A stretch of 64,000 bases of DNA from Sulfitobacter sp. M05. Its GTDB lineage: Bacteria > Pseudomonadota > Alphaproteobacteria > Rhodobacterales > Rhodobacteraceae. Below are positions 1 through 10,187 of this stretch, in pieces (position 1 is the stretch's first letter; every line of letters begins with the position of its first letter). The translations under genes and the position numbers were made by a program. The stretch spans positions 124,001-188,000 of the forward strand of contig NZ_JABEDH010000002.1 in assembly GCF_029285175.1 (NCBI RefSeq), read 5' to 3'. The notes below the pieces were generated by a model. The model was given only the letters and a program-made list of their open reading frames with translations. It made no database searches and was not told the DNA's origin.

Positions 1-250
1 ATTGCTACAAGAGGGTGGTCAATTTGGAAAGGATCAATTTAGATTTCTACGGTATTTTTCCAACCTTGTGGGTGCATTGAACGGAAGAAATCTCATAACC
101 AATTTTACCCGATGCAATTATGCGCAAGCAGGCATTAGCGAGCGTGTCGAAATGACTGCAAAGCCCGCTCCCTGGTTGTCTAATCCAGCTGTCGCGAAGG
201 TAAGGTTTTGGATCACCAGTCCCTCCACGTTTAATGACCGCTTCAGTGAT

Positions 251-293
251 TTGCGTTGCGTTGCGGCAGGAACCCTGCTGCAACGCAACGCAA
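251..293. repeat. 20-bp near-perfect hairpin built from TTGCG pentamers
   Basis: The left arm (251-270) is three tandem TTGCG units followed by GCAGG. The right arm (274-293) is its reverse complement apart from one base that still allows a G-U pair. The loop is only AAC. Such a long stem with a three-base loop is far beyond chance. There is no T-run on either side, so it is not a standard terminator. Function unknown. Confidence 0.85.
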
Positions 294-512
294 TACTGCG
301 TCAGCAATAGCCGTATCTGCAAAAGGCGGCTTCGTCCGCGATTTGCCCCTTGGCATATCCGACGATGAAGGGCCGTTTCAGGTCAGAAATGCTTGACGTT
401 TGGATCAATATTTCTCGACGCGGCCCACTGATAAGATTCAGAAAATCCGCCGCCTTGAGTCAATGATGCGCAACGTTCCACACCAGGAAATCCTTGTACG
501 CGAACGCGGCAT

Positions 513-553
513 TAAAGCGTCCGGCCTTTAACCTGATAACCCGAAGCGTTTCG
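513..553. repeat. dispersed repeat copy 1
   Basis: The first 24 bases match 37361-37384 at 22 positions (core AAAGCGTCCGGCCTTTAACC), and a weaker AAGCG-TTTCG tail matches the continuation of that copy. A third partial copy lies at 12262. This looks like an intergenic REP-like element. Confidence 0.6.
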
Positions 554-643
554 TCTCACCAATGCCCCAAGAACGCGCAGCGTGGCAGGGTATTGCGAGG
601 CATTTAAAGCCGACGCTAAAAACCCGCAAAACATGCGCCGGGC

Positions 644-672
644 GGTGTACCAAAGGTGTACGGGGGGTGTAC
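644..672. repeat. three GGTGTAC repeats at 11-bp spacing
   Basis: GGTGTAC occurs at 644-650, 655-661 and 666-672, so successive copies start exactly 11 bases apart, about one helical turn. Such spacing puts each copy on the same face of the helix, as in iterons or arrayed operator sites. No gene start lies directly beside them. The third copy is also part of the hairpin at 661-687. Confidence 0.6.
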
Positions 673-687
673 AAGTGGTGCCCCCCG
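661..687 (-). terminator. possible terminator after the photolyase gene
   Basis: A 7-bp perfect stem (CGGGGGG at 661-667, CCCCCCG at 681-687) with a 13-base loop lies about 50 bases past the photolyase stop codon. There is no T-run after it on the minus strand, so the call is tentative. Confidence 0.35.
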
Positions 688-738
688 AAACGGACTGCCC
701 CTGTTGCGCAGCCCATCACCGTTGCGCGCGCGGCCCCG

Positions 739-2265
739 TCAGACCACCTCGCCCGCATCCAGCCGCGCCAGCCAGCGCTCCGCATCCAGCAACACAGTCT
801 CGCGCCGGTCGCCATCCATCCGGTCCCATGTGCGGTACATATTACCCATCCGCGCATTGTTCTGGAAACGGTCACGATGCCGATCCAGAAAGTGCCAGTA
901 CAGCAGGTTGAACGGGCAGGCATCGGCACCGGTTTTGACACTCACCTTATAGGTACATCCCTTACAGTAATCCGACATCCGGTTGATGTAAGCCCCTGAA
1001 GAAACGTAAGGTTTCGACGCAACCACCCCACCATCAGCGAACTGTGACATGCCCACTGTGTTGGGGCTTTCCACCCATTCGAACGCATCTGCATAAACCT
1101 CCAGATACCACTCATGCACATGGTGTGGATCAACCCCTGCAAGCAGGGCAAAATTGCCCGTCACCATCAGCCGCTGGATATGGTGCGCATAGGCATGTTC
1201 CCGCGTCTGTGCCACCGCATGTGACACACAGTTCATCTTGGTCTCTGCCCCCCAGTAAAACCCGGGTAAATCCCTGTCATGCTTCAAAATATTGCGCTTT
1301 GGGTACTCCGGTCCCTCAAGGAAATAGATGCCTCGTACATATTCCCGCCAGCCGATGATCTGGCGAATGAACCCTTCGGCGGCATTGATTGGCACATCGC
1401 CTTTTTTCCACGCCTTTTCAACAGCCTGGCACACCTCCAACGGGTCCAGAAGGCCAATATTGATATAGGGCGACAGCACTGCGTGATAGAGGAAAGCATG
1501 GCTTTTCAGCATCGCATCCTGATAATCTCCGAACCGCGGCAGGGCGCGTTTCACAAAATGCTCCAAGGCCTGCAAAGCCTGCGCGCGGGTGGTGGCAAAA
1601 CCAAAGGGGCGCAGGTCTCCAAAATGATCGCCAAACCGCGCCTCGACCAGCGCCAGAACCTCTTCAACAACCGCGTCCGGCTCGAACCACAAAGGCCCTT
1701 CTACGGATACATCATCAGGCGCCGGTTTGCGGTTGTCATGGTCGAAATTCCACTTGTCTCCGGCGGGTGTGTCTCCTTCCATCATCAGGCCGGTCTTGCG
1801 CCGCATCTCGCGGTAGAAATACTCCATCCGCAACGCCTTGCGCCCCTCGGCCCAGCGCTCGAATTCCGCGTGACTGGCGATGAACCTGTCGTCCGGCAGC
1901 ATACGCATTTTGACCGGCGCAAATTTCAGCTTCTCAATCAGCCGCCACTCCCCCGGTTCGGTACAGATCACCTCCTGCGCGCCGGTTTCCTCCGCACGGC
2001 GCAACAGCTCTCCGACAATGCTGCCTGCGTTCTCTTCATCATCCAGCGTGGCATACCGCACGTCCCAGCCATCCGACTGTAATACTTGTGAAAATTTTCG
2101 CATCGCAGCAAAGATCAGGGCGATTTTCTTGGGGTGGTGTTTGACATATTCCGCCTCCTCAGCGACCTCTGCCATGACCACAATGTCTGTCGAACGGTCC
2201 GCCTCTCGCAACGCCGAAAGCCCCTGCGAAAGCTGATCGCCCAGTACCAGAACCAGCCGCGTCAC
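739..2265 (-). CDS. iron-sulfur bacterial photolyase/cryptochrome (PhrB/CryB type)
   Basis: A 508-residue protein of the FeS-BCP branch of the photolyase/cryptochrome superfamily. Members such as Agrobacterium PhrB repair (6-4) photoproducts using FAD and a lumazine antenna, and Rhodobacter CryB also acts in light signalling. Four cysteines fit the [4Fe-4S] site: C346, C434, C437 and C450, with the C-X2-C pair and a spacing matching PhrB as I recall it. The N-terminal deoxyribodipyrimidine photolyase-related domain begins TRLVLVLGDQL. The start is GTG at 2265, with AAGGAGG just upstream; it overlaps the stop of the upstream short-chain dehydrogenase gene, so the two are probably cotranscribed. 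Repair enzyme versus photoreceptor cannot be settled from sequence. Confidence 0.88.
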   Translation of the reverse strand: MTRLVLVLGDQLSQGLSALREADRSTDIVVMAEVAEEAEYVKHHPKKIALIFAAMRKFSQVLQSDGWDVRYATLDDEENAGSIVGELLRRAEETGAQEVICTEPGEWRLIEKLKFAPVKMRMLPDDRFIASHAEFERWAEGRKALRMEYFYREMRRKTGLMMEGDTPAGDKWNFDHDNRKPAPDDVSVEGPLWFEPDAVVEEVLALVEARFGDHFGDLRPFGFATTRAQALQALEHFVKRALPRFGDYQDAMLKSHAFLYHAVLSPYINIGLLDPLEVCQAVEKAWKKGDVPINAAEGFIRQIIGWREYVRGIYFLEGPEYPKRNILKHDRDLPGFYWGAETKMNCVSHAVAQTREHAYAHHIQRLMVTGNFALLAGVDPHHVHEWYLEVYADAFEWVESPNTVGMSQFADGGVVASKPYVSSGAYINRMSDYCKGCTYKVSVKTGADACPFNLLYWHFLDRHRDRFQNNARMGNMYRTWDRMDGDRRETVLLDAERWLARLDAGEVV

Positions 2266-2927
2266 CACGCCACCTCCTTGCCTGCCCAATCATAAAATCC
2301 ACCGGTCTGGGCCGGGGTCAGACCATCCATTACGCGCACCAAATTCTCCGCTGCCTCCGCTGGCGGAACCGCCGGATGGCGCGCCAGATAATCGGTGGTG
2401 AAAGGTGTCTCCACAGTGCCCGGATGCAGCGCCACACAGATGCTCTCCCGATGCGACCGCGCCAGCTCAATCGCCGCAGTATGCACGATCTGGTTCACCG
2501 CCGCCTTCGCCGCGCGGTAGCTGATCCAGCCGCCCATCCGGTTGTCCCCGATCGACCCAACCCGCGCCGACAATACCGCCAGCACGCCCCGCCCCCTGCG
2601 CGGCAACATACCATGCGCCCGCGCCAGCACCAACGCCGGCCCCACCGCATTTAACCTGAACTGATCCAGCATCGCCTTGCTGTCGATGGCCTTGATCGTC
2701 TTCTCCGGCTCTGCCCCCTCAATGACCAAGGCACCCGTCGCCACCACCACCCTGTCATACGGCCTGTCCAGCGCATCCAAATGCCGGGCAACCGAGGCCG
2801 GGTCGGTTATGTCAAACCCATCCCCATTGCGCGACAGACCAGTGACCACCTCACCCCTTGCCGCGCAGGCCGTCACCAATGCGGCCCCGATGCCGCCAGA
2901 AGCGCCTATTATCAATGTTTTTCCCAT
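2262..2927 (-). CDS. short-chain dehydrogenase/reductase, C-factor-like
   Basis: A 221-residue SDR with the nucleotide-binding GASGGIG at residues 8-14, catalytic S120, and Y137-x-x-x-K141 (YRAAK). The short length and organisation resemble the CsgA/C-factor-like SDR subgroup. The substrate cannot be deduced. It sits directly upstream of the photolyase gene with a 4-base overlap, an arrangement suggesting one transcript. The 272 bases between this start and leuA must hold both divergent promoters. Confidence 0.85.
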   Translation of the reverse strand: MGKTLIIGASGGIGAALVTACAARGEVVTGLSRNGDGFDITDPASVARHLDALDRPYDRVVVATGALVIEGAEPEKTIKAIDSKAMLDQFRLNAVGPALVLARAHGMLPRRGRGVLAVLSARVGSIGDNRMGGWISYRAAKAAVNQIVHTAAIELARSHRESICVALHPGTVETPFTTDYLARHPAVPPAEAAENLVRVMDGLTPAQTGGFYDWAGKEVAW

Positions 2928-3033
2928 ATTCCTGACCTAGCCGGGGCACGCCACAGGTCAACGTTGGCGGTGAAAAAAAGCAAAATCAAACTCCCCCCTT
3001 CCCATTTCAAATCCCGGGCCTATAAATACCGCC

Positions 3034-3120
3034 ATGAAACACGCTTCACATACTGTGACCCCATCGCGCATCGACGCGGTGCTTATGCGTGCCAACCTCC
3101 TGCTGCTAATCCGCCTCTGA
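3034..3120 (+). CDS. leucine-rich leader peptide upstream of leuA
   Basis: A 28-codon frame ends in A-N-L-L-L-L-I-R-L followed by TGA. It carries four consecutive leucine codons and a fifth just before the stop, immediately before a hairpin (3114-3150) and 79 bases before leuA. This is the layout of ribosome-mediated attenuation, in which scarce Leu-tRNA stalls the ribosome in the leader. The start is uncertain. ATG 3034 follows a TATAAAT box (3021-3027) so closely that the mRNA might be nearly leaderless. ATG 3085 would give an 11-residue peptide with the same Leu run. It is too small for a standard gene caller. Inferred from position and composition only. Confidence 0.7.
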   Translation: MKHASHTVTPSRIDAVLMRANLLLLIRL

Positions 3121-3165
3121 GCGTGCCATCCCGGCGCGTCCGCTCAGAGGGTTTGCCATCGCGCC
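3114..3165 (+). promoter_or_regulatory. candidate leucine attenuator RNA
   Basis: CCTCTGAGCG (3114-3123) pairs perfectly with CGCTCAGAGG (3141-3150), and the left arm contains the leader stop codon. Within its loop GGCGCG (3133-3138) can pair instead with CGCGCC (3160-3165), so two folds compete, as expected of an attenuator. There is no clear U-run, so the terminating form is not obvious. Confidence 0.5.
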
Positions 3166-3199
3166 ATGGATTAGAACAAGCAGAACGAAAGACATCATA

Positions 3200-4768
3200 A
3201 TGACAGATACACAGACCCAAGATCGCGTCATGATCTTTGACACAACCTTGCGTGACGGCGAACAATCCCCCGGTGCCACGATGACCCATGCGGAAAAGCT
3301 GGAAATCGCAGGTTTGCTGGACGAAATGGGCGTCGATATTATCGAAGCCGGCTTTCCCATCGCTTCCGAAGGGGATTTTGCCGCTGTTTCCGAAATCGCG
3401 AAGAACTCCACAAATTCAGTTATCTGCGGCTTGGCCCGCGCCCAATTCGGTGACATCGATCGCTGCTGGGAGGCGGTGAAACACGCCCCCAAGCCGCGCA
3501 TCCACACCTTTATCGGCACCTCGCCGCTGCACCGCGCCATTCCCAACCTTACCATGGATGAAATGGCCGACCGGATCCACGAAACGGTCACCCATGCCCG
3601 CAACCTGTGTGACAATGTGCAATGGTCGCCCATGGATGCAACACGGACAGAGCTGGATTACCTCTACCGCGTGGTGGAAATCGCCATCAAGGCGGGCGCA
3701 ACCACAATCAACATTCCTGATACCGTGGGCTATACTGCCCCACGCGAGAGCGCCGATCTGATCCGCAAACTGCTTGAAAACGTACCCGGTGCGGACGAGA
3801 TCATTTTCGCCACTCACTGCCACAATGATCTGGGTATGGCGACGGCCAACAGCCTTGCCGCCGTTGAAGCCGGGGCGCGCCAGATCGAATGCACCATTAA
3901 CGGCTTGGGCGAACGGGCCGGCAATACGGCATTGGAAGAAGTGGTGATGGCCCTGCGCGTGCGCAATGACATCATGCCCTATCAAACCGGCATCGACGCC
4001 ACCAAGATCATGAACATCTCGCGCCGCGTCTCGACTGTATCGGGTTTTCCGGTGCAACCAAACAAGGCCATTGTTGGCAAAAACGCCTTTGCCCACGAAA
4101 GCGGCATCCACCAGGACGGCATGTTGAAAAACGCCGAAACCTTCGAGATCATGCGCCCCGAAGATGTCGGCCTGACCGAAACCAATATCGTAATGGGCAA
4201 ACACTCGGGGCGCGCCGCGCTGCGCTCCAAGCTGGAGGACCTCGGGTTCGAATTGGGCGACAACCAGCTCAAGGATGTGTTCGTACGCTTCAAGGAACTG
4301 GCTGATCGCAAAAAGGAAATCTATGAAGATGACCTTATCGCCTTGATGCGCACCTCAACCGATCCCGAAGAGGACCGCATTAAACTGGTTTCGATGCATG
4401 TGATCTGCGGCACCGAGGGGCCGAATCAGGCGCGCATGACCCTGAACATAGACGGCACCGAAGGCACCACAGAGCAGACTGGCGACGGCCCGGTTGATGC
4501 CGCCTTCAACTGCGTCAAGGCTCTGGTTCCGCATGAGGCGCGATTGCAGCTTTATCAGGTACATGCGGTAACCGAAGGCACCGATGCGCAGGCCACAGTC
4601 TCTGTTCGCATCGAAGAGGACGGACGCATCGTGACCGGCCAATCAGCCGATACCGATACGGTTGTTTCTTCCACCCGCGCCTATATCCACGCGCTGAATC
4701 GCCTGTTGGTGCGTCGCGAAAAGGGTGGCTCGGACAAACGCGAGATTAACTATAAAGACGTAAACTGA
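3200..4768 (+). CDS. leuA: 2-isopropylmalate synthase
   Basis: A 522-residue bacterial LeuA that condenses acetyl-CoA with 2-oxoisovalerate in the first committed step of leucine synthesis. The HMGL-like TIM barrel begins with the signature DTTLRDGEQS at residues 14-23. The metal-binding HCHND motif is near residue 206 and GKHSGRAAL near 333. The C-terminal ~130 residues are the LeuA allosteric domain that binds leucine for feedback inhibition. The length is normal. The gene stands alone behind the leucine-rich leader, so both attenuation and feedback inhibition are likely controls. Confidence 0.97.
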   Translation: MTDTQTQDRVMIFDTTLRDGEQSPGATMTHAEKLEIAGLLDEMGVDIIEAGFPIASEGDFAAVSEIAKNSTNSVICGLARAQFGDIDRCWEAVKHAPKPRIHTFIGTSPLHRAIPNLTMDEMADRIHETVTHARNLCDNVQWSPMDATRTELDYLYRVVEIAIKAGATTINIPDTVGYTAPRESADLIRKLLENVPGADEIIFATHCHNDLGMATANSLAAVEAGARQIECTINGLGERAGNTALEEVVMALRVRNDIMPYQTGIDATKIMNISRRVSTVSGFPVQPNKAIVGKNAFAHESGIHQDGMLKNAETFEIMRPEDVGLTETNIVMGKHSGRAALRSKLEDLGFELGDNQLKDVFVRFKELADRKKEIYEDDLIALMRTSTDPEEDRIKLVSMHVICGTEGPNQARMTLNIDGTEGTTEQTGDGPVDAAFNCVKALVPHEARLQLYQVHAVTEGTDAQATVSVRIEEDGRIVTGQSADTDTVVSSTRAYIHALNRLLVRREKGGSDKREINYKDVN

Positions 4769-4775
4769 AAATAAG

Positions 4776-4794
4776 GGTGGGTAATCTGCCCACC
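4776..4794 (+). terminator. weak hairpin after leuA
   Basis: GGTGGG (4776-4781) pairs with CCCACC (4789-4794) across a 7-base loop, 8 bases past the leuA stop. It has only a short TT after it, so it is a weak candidate. Confidence 0.35.
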
Positions 4795-4842
4795 TTGCCT
4801 GCGCCCTAACATTAAGGTGGCGCGTGCGGCGGGCGACAGGAT

Positions 4843-4899
4843 TGAGTTTAATTGGCAAGATGAAGGCATGGGCCTCTCTTCATCTTGCCCTTAAACTCA
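4843..4899. terminator. long inverted repeat between convergent genes
   Basis: TGAGTTTAA (4843-4851) plus GGCAAGATGAA (4854-4864) are reverse complements of TTCATCTTGCC (4879-4889) and TTAAACTCA (4891-4899). This gives a 20-bp stem with a small internal bulge and a 14-base loop. It lies between leuA (plus) and the VOC gene (minus), where a bidirectional terminator is expected. Neither flank has a strong T-run. Confidence 0.55.
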
Positions 4900-4939
4900 T
4901 TTCCAACCGTGCCACGCATGAAACAGCTGCGTTGCCCCG

Positions 4940-6744
<1,805 letters not shown>

Positions 6745-6796
6745 TTATTGCTAGTCTCGATGGAAGCATGGCACCCTGGGCAGGAGCGCAAGGGAT

Positions 6797-7693
6797 ATGG
6801 CAAGCGACCGTTCAAACAGCGTTGACTATTCCGCCCCCCTTCGGCGGCTGCTGCTTGCTGTCCTGATCCTGCTGCTCAGCGCGACTTTTCTGCTTTGGCG
6901 GATCGACAGCCCCCGTGTTGAACGATTCCGCGCCCAGATCACGGATCGACTGGTGCCCAATCTCGAATGGGCCATGGCCCCTGTCACCGGCACCATCAAT
7001 TTGCTGCGTGACTTCCGGTCTTATCAGCGGCTGTCAGAGCAAAATCAGGAACTGCGCAGCGAATTGCGCCAGATGCAGGCGTGGAAAGAAGCCGCCCTGC
7101 AATTGGAACAGGAAAACGCCCGCCTGCTTGATCTTAACAAGGTGCGGCTGGACCCACGGCTGACCTTTATCACCGGTGTTGTGCTTGCCGATTCCGGCTC
7201 TCCGTTCCGCCAGTCCGTGCTGCTCAATGTTGGCGCGCGCGACGGGTTGGTCGATGGCTGGGCGACGATGGATGGCATCGGGCTGGTCGGGCGGATTTCT
7301 GGCGTCGCCGAAAACACCGCCCGCGTGATCCTGTTGACCGATGCCACCAGCCGCATTCCCGCAACGATCCAGCCCTCCGGCCAGCGCGCAATTGTGGCCG
7401 GCGACAACACCATCGCGCCGCCCATAGATTTCCTTGAAAACCCCGATCTGGTTCGGCCCGGCGACCGCGTAATCAGCTCTGGTGATGGCGGTGTGTTCCC
7501 TGCAGGCTTGCTGATCGGCCAAGTTGCCGCCGACCCCGGTGGCCGCTTGCGGGTGCGTCTGGCCGCAGATTACGAACGTCTCGAATTTCTGCGGGTGTTG
7601 CGCCACTATGGCACAGAAAGCGTGACGGACACGGCCCGTGTGATCACCGAAAACGGCCCGCTTGAAGAAGCTCAGGAGGTCGCGACCGAATGA
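6797..7693 (+). CDS. mreC: rod-shape-determining protein MreC
   Basis: A 298-residue bitopic protein. One N-terminal membrane segment (residues ~14-36, LLLAVLILLLSATFLLW) is followed by a coiled coil (~75-115, rich in Q/E/L) and the beta-barrel periplasmic domain that bridges MreB/MreD to the PBP2-RodA synthase. The GATG family motif appears as the NVGARDGLVDGWATM region. It ends in a 4-base ATGA overlap with mreD, indicating translational coupling. Confidence 0.95.
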   Translation: MASDRSNSVDYSAPLRRLLLAVLILLLSATFLLWRIDSPRVERFRAQITDRLVPNLEWAMAPVTGTINLLRDFRSYQRLSEQNQELRSELRQMQAWKEAALQLEQENARLLDLNKVRLDPRLTFITGVVLADSGSPFRQSVLLNVGARDGLVDGWATMDGIGLVGRISGVAENTARVILLTDATSRIPATIQPSGQRAIVAGDNTIAPPIDFLENPDLVRPGDRVISSGDGGVFPAGLLIGQVAADPGGRLRVRLAADYERLEFLRVLRHYGTESVTDTARVITENGPLEEAQEVATE

Positions 7694-8229
7694 ACGATCT
7701 GTCTGTCACCCGCCTCTGGTTGATGCGCGCGGCTTTTCTGCTGTTGACCCTCGTTATCCTGTTCTTCCATCTGTTGCCGCTTGAAACCACGCCACGCCGC
7801 TGGGCTGCGCCTGATCTGGTGTTGTGTTTTGCACTGGCTTGGAGCATGCGCCGCCCCGAATATGTGCCCGCGCTGGCCCTTGCCTGCGCCTTTCTGCTGG
7901 CCGATCTGTTGTTGCAACGTCCGCCGGGGCTGGGCGCGGTTCTGGCGTTGATCGGTTGCGAAAACCTGAAAGGGCGGTCGCGGTCATTGCGGGATGCCAA
8001 TTTCGCCGCCGAATGGATCAGCGTCAGTATTATCATCGTCGGGATCGCCGTTGCGTATCGGGTCATCCACGCCGTTGTGTTGATCGAACAGCCCAGCCTG
8101 TCACTTAGCCTGTCAGAGCTGTTTCTGACCCTGCTGGTCTATCCGATTGTTGTCGCGATCACCCATGTCGGCATGGGCGTGCGCAAAGCCAGCCCGGGTG
8201 ATCTGGACGGTTTTGGGCATCGGATTTAG
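7690..8229 (+). CDS. mreD: rod-shape-determining protein MreD
   Basis: A 179-residue, very hydrophobic protein with about five to six membrane segments, poorly conserved as MreD usually is. It is identified by topology and by its position between mreC (4-base overlap) and the PBP2 gene. It is the inner-membrane partner of MreC in the elongasome. Confidence 0.9.
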   Translation: MNDLSVTRLWLMRAAFLLLTLVILFFHLLPLETTPRRWAAPDLVLCFALAWSMRRPEYVPALALACAFLLADLLLQRPPGLGAVLALIGCENLKGRSRSLRDANFAAEWISVSIIIVGIAVAYRVIHAVVLIEQPSLSLSLSELFLTLLVYPIVVAITHVGMGVRKASPGDLDGFGHRI

Positions 8230-8243
8230 GGGGAAGCAGCCGC

Positions 8244-10187
8244 ATGAGACGTAACCGCGCGGAAAACGATGCAAGCCACGCCAAGCTGACCCGGCGGGCA
8301 GCCTTGCTGGGTGGTGCGCAGTTGTTGTTCATGGGCGGTCTGGCCGCAAGAATGCGGTATTTGCAGGTTGATCAAGCCGATCAATTCCGACTACTGGCCG
8401 AGGAGAACCGGATCAACATCCGGCTTATCCCCCCTGCGCGCGGCGAGATTTTTGACAGAAACGGTGTGCGTCTGGCCGAGAATGTTCCGTCCTACCGGAT
8501 TGTCATGGTGCGCGAGGATGCCGGCGATGTTGACGCCGTGATGGCGCGTCTTAGTCGCATCATCGAGATTGATCTGGAAACCTATGAACGGGCGCTGGAA
8601 GAACTGAAACGTTCGGCCCCCTTCCTGCCGGTAACCATCGTAGAGGGCGTCAGCTGGGACGAGGTCAGCAAGGTCAGCGTAAATGCCCCCGCCCTGCCCG
8701 GCGTCACGCCGGAAGTCGGACTGACGCGGGTCTATCCGCGCGGATCGGATTTCGCCCATGTGGTTGGGCGTGTCGGGCGGGTCAGCCAGAAAGACCTTGA
8801 TGCGCTGGAAAACCCCGATCAGGTGCTGCGCATTCCGCGCTTCCAGATTGGCAAACTCAACGTTGAGGCCCGTGCCGAAGATGCCCTGCGTGGTGTCGCG
8901 GGCACCAAACAGGTCGAAGTGAACGCCACCGGCCGCGTGATGCGCGAACTAGATCGGCGCGAGGGGCAGTCCGGTGCCGATTTGCAGTTGACCATCGATT
9001 CCAAACTTCAGGGATATGTGCAGGCACGCCTTGGCAGTGAAAGCGCGGCGGTTGTGATCATTGATTGCGAAAGCGGCGATCTGGCCGCTATCGCCTCTGC
9101 ACCCAGCTATGACCCGAACCTGTTTATTGGCGGTATTTCATCCGCAGATTACAACCCGTTGCTGAATTCGAAATTCCGCCCCTTGGTCAATAAAACCGTT
9201 CAGGGGGCCTATCCCCCCGGCTCGACCTTCAAGATGATCACGGCCATGGCCGCTCTTGAGGACGGATTGATCAGCCCCGATGATACGGTGTACTGCCCCG
9301 GTTATCTGGAAGTTGCCGAACGCAAGTTCCACTGTTGGAAACGCGCCGGCCACGGATGGGTTGACCTGACCAATTCGCTGAAACAATCCTGCGATGTCTA
9401 TTATTATGATCTGGCGCTCAAGGTCGGCATCGAAAAGATCACCGCCATGGCAAACCGCTTTGGCCTTGGCATCCGCCATGATCTCGCGCTGTCGTCGGTC
9501 AATTCCGGCCTGACCCCGACCAAGGATTGGAAGCGTACGGCCCGCGGCGCGGATTGGGTCATTGGCGATACGGTAAACGCCTCGATCGGACAGGGGTTTA
9601 TGCTGGCCTCGCCGTTGCAACTGGCGGTGATGACCGCGCGCATTGCCACCGGGCGGGCTGTGGCTCCGCGGTTGATCAAATCACGAGACGGCGTGGAACA
9701 GCCGCTGGGCGACGGCACAGCGCTTGATATGAATGACAACAACCTGCGCAAAATGCGGCGCGCCATGTATGAGGTTGTGAACGACCGGCGCGGCACTGCC
9801 TATCGCAGCCGGATCATTGCCGACGAATGGCGCATGGCGGGCAAGACGGGCACCTCGCAGGTGCGCAACATTACCGCCGCAGAACGCGCGCGCGGTGTCA
9901 CGCGCAACGCGGATTTGCCATGGGAACGCCGTGACCATGCGCTGTTTGTCGGCTTCGCCCCTTACGACAAACCACGCTATGCAGTGTCGGTGCTGGTCGA
10001 ACACGGCGGCGGCGGATCAACCGCGGCGGCCCCCATCGCGCGGGATGTCATGTTGCAGGCGCTTGCCGGTGGGGAACCACCGTTGAACGCCTATCCCACC
10101 GGTGCCCGCGCCCGCATCAAGACCCAGCAGAACCGCCTGCGCAATGTGCAGCCCGAGGTGTCGATCAAGGGCAAAGATCAAGCATGA
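8244..10187 (+). CDS. mrdA: penicillin-binding protein 2, elongasome transpeptidase
   Basis: A 647-residue class B PBP. An N-terminal membrane anchor (residues ~15-35) leads into the dimerisation/pedestal domain, then the transpeptidase domain with the nucleophile motif S327-T-F-K330, an S-C-D in the SxN position, and K534-T-G. It crosslinks the peptidoglycan strands polymerised by RodA. Start ATG 8244 follows the ribosome site AGGGGGAAG. It overlaps rodA by 4 bases, which fits their function as one complex. Confidence 0.97.
   Translation: MRRNRAENDASHAKLTRRAALLGGAQLLFMGGLAARMRYLQVDQADQFRLLAEENRINIRLIPPARGEIFDRNGVRLAENVPSYRIVMVREDAGDVDAVMARLSRIIEIDLETYERALEELKRSAPFLPVTIVEGVSWDEVSKVSVNAPALPGVTPEVGLTRVYPRGSDFAHVVGRVGRVSQKDLDALENPDQVLRIPRFQIGKLNVEARAEDALRGVAGTKQVEVNATGRVMRELDRREGQSGADLQLTIDSKLQGYVQARLGSESAAVVIIDCESGDLAAIASAPSYDPNLFIGGISSADYNPLLNSKFRPLVNKTVQGAYPPGSTFKMITAMAALEDGLISPDDTVYCPGYLEVAERKFHCWKRAGHGWVDLTNSLKQSCDVYYYDLALKVGIEKITAMANRFGLGIRHDLALSSVNSGLTPTKDWKRTARGADWVIGDTVNASIGQGFMLASPLQLAVMTARIATGRAVAPRLIKSRDGVEQPLGDGTALDMNDNNLRKMRRAMYEVVNDRRGTAYRSRIIADEWRMAGKTGTSQVRNITAAERARGVTRNADLPWERRDHALFVGFAPYDKPRYAVSVLVEHGGGGSTAAAPIARDVMLQALAGGEPPLNAYPTGARARIKTQQNRLRNVQPEVSIKGKDQA

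Larger units (their letters stand above)
1..738. other. gene-free left end, partly A+T-rich
   Basis: I find no supportable gene here. Short open frames exist on both strands (about 102 codons at 2-310 plus, 91 codons at 322-47 minus), but neither resembles a family I know, has a good ribosome site, or shows the G+C-rich third positions of the neighbouring genes. The first ~450 bases are clearly richer in A+T than the rest of the window, which may mean decayed acquired DNA. The stretch holds a long hairpin (251-293), a dispersed-repeat copy (513-553), three phased GGTGTAC repeats (644-672) and a possible terminator (661-687), each listed separately. Confidence 0.6.

Noticed and set aside
251-293. 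Integron attC site or rho-independent terminator
   Set aside because: No core-site sequences or integrase are present, and there is no T-run on either side.
2-322. Two short overlapping frames at the left end
   Set aside because: They have no family resemblance, no ribosome site and no codon bias like the neighbours. I considered a transposase remnant but could not identify one.
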